From: an uncultured Myxococcales bacterium
GTDB taxonomy: Bacteria > Myxococcota_A > UBA9042
NCBI GenBank assembly: GCA_903840165.1
Contig: CAIMEY010000051.1
Coordinates: 62,001 to 126,000 of the forward strand
Length of the DNA: 64,000 bases
Reading direction: 5' to 3'
A program made the position numbers and the translations under genes. Below are positions 61,123 through 64,000 of this stretch, one piece after another. Below the pieces are notes generated by a model. The model searched no databases. It saw nothing but the letters and a program-made list of their open reading frames with translations, and was not told the origin of the DNA. How positions within the stretch are numbered: position 1 is the first letter of the stretch; every line of letters starts with the position of its first letter.

Positions 61123-62025
61123 CTAGTACCCCGTCCATCCCGGTGGCGGCTGCGCGTAAGTTGGCCGATCGACAAAGGGTTGCGCCGTGTAACGTCGGTA
61201 GACTTCATTTGGCGGCAACATCGGGCGGGGCGGCCGAATTTCAACGCCGGCAGCCATCAGGCCCGGGGCGTCGTTGTAGCGCAGGCTGAGCAGAACGTCG
61301 GGCTGCCAGGGCCGTGCGCGCTGAAATTCCACTTGTACAACGCGGTGTTCCCTGCGCTCCCCAAAGGCGGTGCCCAAACCAGGCCGGTCCTCGGACGATT
61401 GCGCGCGATCCTGGGGTGCCGCAGCCGCTCCCTTGGCCGCACTCGGCGCCGCTGGTGGGCCGGCACGCCCTCCTTGACGGTCTGCGTCGTCGTGCCATCG
61501 CTCTTCCCGGCGCTGGGCCACAGGTGGTGGATCCGGCTGCCGTTCGCGGAAAATCGCCACGCCGATCACGCCGACATTGCGGTCATCGCCCATCTGCGCC
61601 GCGTAGGAATCGGGCACCGAAGCGAAGCGAAACGTCGCAACATCGCGCATGGACAAGCGAAATCCCTCCACCGTCACATCGCCCCAAGGAGGCAAAATGT
61701 AACCGGGCTTGCTGGTCAGCGCGGCCTTGCCGTCGAGTACATCGCGGCCATCTACAGAGATCACGGCCTCGACGCGATAAGGGCTGGGATTTCTTACGCG
61801 AATCCGATAACGCTGTCCTTGAGTCCCAAGCACCCAGGTTCGGCCCGCGTGGGCGAAGGTCGGCAAGCTGTGCCCTGACGGGTCGGTCACTTCAAGCTGA
61901 TAACCCCCAGCACGATCAACGGCTTGTGCCTCGGAAGGCCAACCTTGCCCAGCGCCGGTACACGCCAAGGTCAGCAGCAAGGGCGCAGAACGAATCCATT
62001 GAAATAGCTTATCTTTCTTAATCAC
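61123..62025 (-). CDS. exported hypothetical protein, 300 aa
   Basis: GTG 62025 has GGAGG five bases upstream and opens a signal peptide (RSAPLLLTLACTGAG) that may be of lipoprotein type. A beta-rich domain follows (YRIRVRNPSPYRVEAVISVD, DGRDVLDGKAAL, TVEGFRLSMRDVATFRFASV and SYAAQMGDDRNVGVIGVAIF). After a Pro/Ala/Arg-rich linker the C-terminus is VLLSLRYNDAPGLMAAGVEI and a Pro/Tyr-rich end. The beta domain resembles uncharacterised proteins of planctomycetes and myxobacteria that bear an FRFxxVxxSYAA-type motif. I assign no function. 127 bases separate it from the upstream protease-like gene on the same strand. Confidence 0.75.
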   Translation of the reverse strand: MIKKDKLFQWIRSAPLLLTLACTGAGQGWPSEAQAVDRAGGYQLEVTDPSGHSLPTFAHAGRTWVLGTQGQRYRIRVRNPSPYRVEAVISVDGRDVLDGKAALTSKPGYILPPWGDVTVEGFRLSMRDVATFRFASVPDSYAAQMGDDRNVGVIGVAIFRERQPDPPPVAQRREERWHDDADRQGGRAGPPAAPSAAKGAAAAPQDRAQSSEDRPGLGTAFGERREHRVVQVEFQRARPWQPDVLLSLRYNDAPGLMAAGVEIRPPRPMLPPNEVYRRYTAQPFVDRPTYAQPPPGWTGY

Positions 62026-62152
62026 GTCAGCCTCCGCGCGCCGTTGCGAATCGCGACCCGAATGGGCCATTGGCGCTGAAGGTCAGACGCGTGGCGTGGC
62101 CGTTGGATCTACGGTCCCATCGACGGCAGCAAACGCTTAAAGTTTTAAGGTC

Positions 62153-63865
62153 TTAGCGCGCCGGCAGTCGAGACCCGGCAGGACCGCCCACGGGCGTCTG
62201 CGGCAAAGTTGCGATGGCATGCGCAGGGTCGTCGTCGCGTACCTGCACGGAACGAAAGCGAACCTTGGCTCGGTACAGGTACAGGCCGAACAGCGAGAAA
62301 CGGTCGCGGTCCACGTGGGCTGTCAGCACTTCCTTGCCACCGACCGATAAGTGCATGGTGCGATTCTCAATTTGCGCTCGCAGGTGCACCCACTGTCCCA
62401 TGGGCAGGTCAGCATATGCCTGCATGACGGGCTCAATCTGACTGGCTGAATGGGCGCGTTTGAGCAGGACCGCGTCGCGCGCGACTTCGATCAAGTAATG
62501 GTACGGATATTCGCCGTGGAAATTATTGCCTAAAATGAGGCCGGCCATGCCACTTTGCAGTTGGAGGTCCAGCTCGAAGGTCAAGTCATTCATCGGCAAT
62601 TCGGACTTGATCAGGTAGTTGTAGTTGCGATCGCCGTTGCCGCGGATCTCGCCCTGACTAGCCCGCCACTGACCGCCTTCGTGCACGGTCCAATCATCAA
62701 TACTTTCGCCGGAGAACAGGGAGATCCAGCCATTTTGCGGCCGACTCAGGTCGTGGATGTACACGCGCCACGCCGCTTCAAGGCTGCCCAGGTCTTCACC
62801 AAAAGTGCCGCGAAAGGCCGCCTGCCCATCCTCCCCCTGACGAATCCTGCGAAAATACTGGGCAACCTGCTGCCGATGCAGGGGCGTATGCAGCAAGAAG
62901 TCCAAAAGACCCCAACTTTCGGCATAGTAGATGTTCATCGACGCGCCAGAGAAACGGTCGGTCGGGGCGCGCAGCAAGGCCGGAAGGTCGACAAAGACGT
63001 TGTTGGCCATAGCGTTGGCGAGGTACGCCAGCTTGCCTTTGTTGACCGCGGGGATGCGAATGTCCGTGCCGGCGACGTCGAAGCTCCCCAAGTACTCGGC
63101 CATGCCTTCATCGAACCAAATCGGCCAGTTGCGCCGGGTGTAGCGACTGAAGTTGTGGTCGCCAAACTGCTCGCCCATCATGGCATGAACCAGTTCGTGA
63201 AAGTACAATTGCATTGAATTATTAAAGCGATACGTCACGACGGTTCGAGCACCGCCATCGTAATACCCGCCGTTGTTCACTAGGCCCGGCGCGTGTTGGC
63301 GAGCGTATTCCTGGTAGCGCTCCTGAGCCTCAAAGACAATGATTTGACTTGGCTTTGGTGTCGCGCTGACTTCAATCACCCGACTCAGTTCGGCGTGCGC
63401 CTGGGCGGAAAACGAATCGAGCTTGCCGAGCAGGTCAACCGCGTATTCATGGCGAGTATCTGTCAAAAGTGTAACCATTTTACCGGGATATCGGCGCAGC
63501 GGTTGGCGCCCGGCCTCGACCGACAGGTTGGCGTCAAACGGCGCAACCTGGGCCGAACCGGCGGCCATGGCCGGCCCGGGGACGAGTTCATCCCCAACAA
63601 ATTCTATTAATTCTAGTTCTTTGGACGCAGCTTCCTGCAGCGGCACGGCCTCGACGTGCAGGGGCGCGCTGGGTGGTGGGCGTGACGGCCCCTGAGTTGA
63701 CAGCGTCGCCCCGGCCACGGACTGGGCACCGGGCGACGAAGGAGTCATCCATTGCCATGGATCCTTTGCAAAATCCAAGCCAATGTCCGACGCCGCCCAC
63801 CCGAGCGTAGCCAGCGTCAGAGCTGCCATGGCCCGCATGGACCACAGCAACATCACTGGAAACAT
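62153..63865 (-). CDS. predicted zinc metalloprotease (DUF1570/peptidase MA-like) fused to a DUF1080 domain
   Basis: 570 aa. An N-terminal hydrophobic segment (PVMLLWSMRAMAALTLATLG) is an anchor or signal. The middle is a gluzincin-like domain with the zinc site YFHELVHAMMGEQF and the downstream Glu in WFDEGMAEYLGSF. Residues from about 375 form a jelly-roll of the DUF1080/3-keto-disaccharide-hydrolase type (GWISLFSGESIDDWTVHEGG, GLILGNNFHGEYPYHYLIEV). That points to an envelope protein that binds a glycan and cuts peptide. ATG 63865 was chosen; a TTG seven codons upstream is possible. Its partner cannot be named. Confidence 0.85.
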   Translation of the reverse strand: MFPVMLLWSMRAMAALTLATLGWAASDIGLDFAKDPWQWMTPSSPGAQSVAGATLSTQGPSRPPPSAPLHVEAVPLQEAASKELELIEFVGDELVPGPAMAAGSAQVAPFDANLSVEAGRQPLRRYPGKMVTLLTDTRHEYAVDLLGKLDSFSAQAHAELSRVIEVSATPKPSQIIVFEAQERYQEYARQHAPGLVNNGGYYDGGARTVVTYRFNNSMQLYFHELVHAMMGEQFGDHNFSRYTRRNWPIWFDEGMAEYLGSFDVAGTDIRIPAVNKGKLAYLANAMANNVFVDLPALLRAPTDRFSGASMNIYYAESWGLLDFLLHTPLHRQQVAQYFRRIRQGEDGQAAFRGTFGEDLGSLEAAWRVYIHDLSRPQNGWISLFSGESIDDWTVHEGGQWRASQGEIRGNGDRNYNYLIKSELPMNDLTFELDLQLQSGMAGLILGNNFHGEYPYHYLIEVARDAVLLKRAHSASQIEPVMQAYADLPMGQWVHLRAQIENRTMHLSVGGKEVLTAHVDRDRFSLFGLYLYRAKVRFRSVQVRDDDPAHAIATLPQTPVGGPAGSRLPAR

Positions 63866-64000
63866 GGGCTGTTCTTCGGTCGCCAACGTTCCTGCCTGTT
63901 GCAGCCACGGCCGGCCAGGACTGCAAGGTTTCAGCGCCTAAGTAGCGAATTGCTTGACTCAACAAGGTCGACGAGTCGTCTTTGGGCGAACAACGCCCTT

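Noticed and set aside
1..64000. CRISPR arrays, insertion sequences, phage genes, toxin-antitoxin or defence islands
   Set aside because: No regularly spaced repeats, transposase, integrase, Cas or restriction-type proteins were found; the only repeats are short tandem arrays and one homopolymer.

Overview
This 64 kb window is chromosomal DNA from a GC-rich Gram-negative bacterium, most likely a member of the Myxococcota or a related deltaproteobacterial lineage. The grounds are gene content, because no rRNA or other phylogenetic marker search could be run: an AgmX/PglI-type TonB-like protein next to a TPR lipoprotein, a very Cys-rich lipoprotein of myxobacterial style, a DUF1844 protein, an RpoH-like sigma factor, an RNA methyltransferase of the Methyltrn_RNA_4 type beside trmD, and a pair of microcompartment vertex genes arranged like the satellite locus known from Haliangium ochraceum. 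I see no rRNA, insertion sequence, prophage, integrase or CRISPR array. The window looks like a vertically inherited backbone.

Layout, left to right. 0.2-6.4 kb: an unknown protein, pfkA, then uvrC and a SurA/PpiD-type chaperone on the minus strand. 6.7-16.8 kb: an orphan histidine kinase, a DinG-type helicase translationally coupled to a large membrane protein, a five-domain S1 RNA-binding protein and a large single-pass protein. 16.9-21.1 kb (minus): a Tat-exported thioredoxin-like protein and the proteostasis run tig-clpP-clpX; the trigger factor ends in a striking His/Asp-rich tail. 21.2-22.4 kb: four tRNA genes (His, Arg, Lys, Leu) behind one good sigma-70-type promoter. 22.7-33.3 kb: an ECF sigma/anti-sigma pair, an LPG-synthase-type membrane protein, rsmB, dprA, topA, an rpoH-like gene whose leader has a 12-bp C tract, and a DUF1844 gene.

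33.5-43.1 kb: an NtrC-type activator followed by a Ycf46-like AAA+ ATPase, a Cys-rich lipoprotein, and the translation run gpsA-rimM-trmD-SPOUT methyltransferase-rplS. Three perfect 7-bp hairpins lie just ahead of rplS. 43.5-47.9 kb: an ABC exporter and, divergently, a P-loop protein coupled to selA, so the organism probably makes selenoproteins, although none is evident here.

48.1-54.2 kb is the most distinctive part. Seven genes in one direction, with tiny gaps or overlaps, encode a small exported protein, an AgmX/PglI-type energy-transducer-like protein, a TPR lipoprotein, two tandem EutN/CcmL microcompartment vertex proteins, a class II aldolase and a 5'-nucleotidase-like lipoprotein. No BMC-H or BMC-T shell gene is present, so this would be a satellite locus. 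54.2-63.9 kb is rich in envelope genes: two outer-membrane barrel proteins (one FadL-like), a LolA-like protein, a two-domain AdoMet decarboxylase homologue whose N-terminal half has lost its catalytic residues, a DUF1636 protein, a TPR membrane protein and a predicted metalloprotease fused to a DUF1080 domain.
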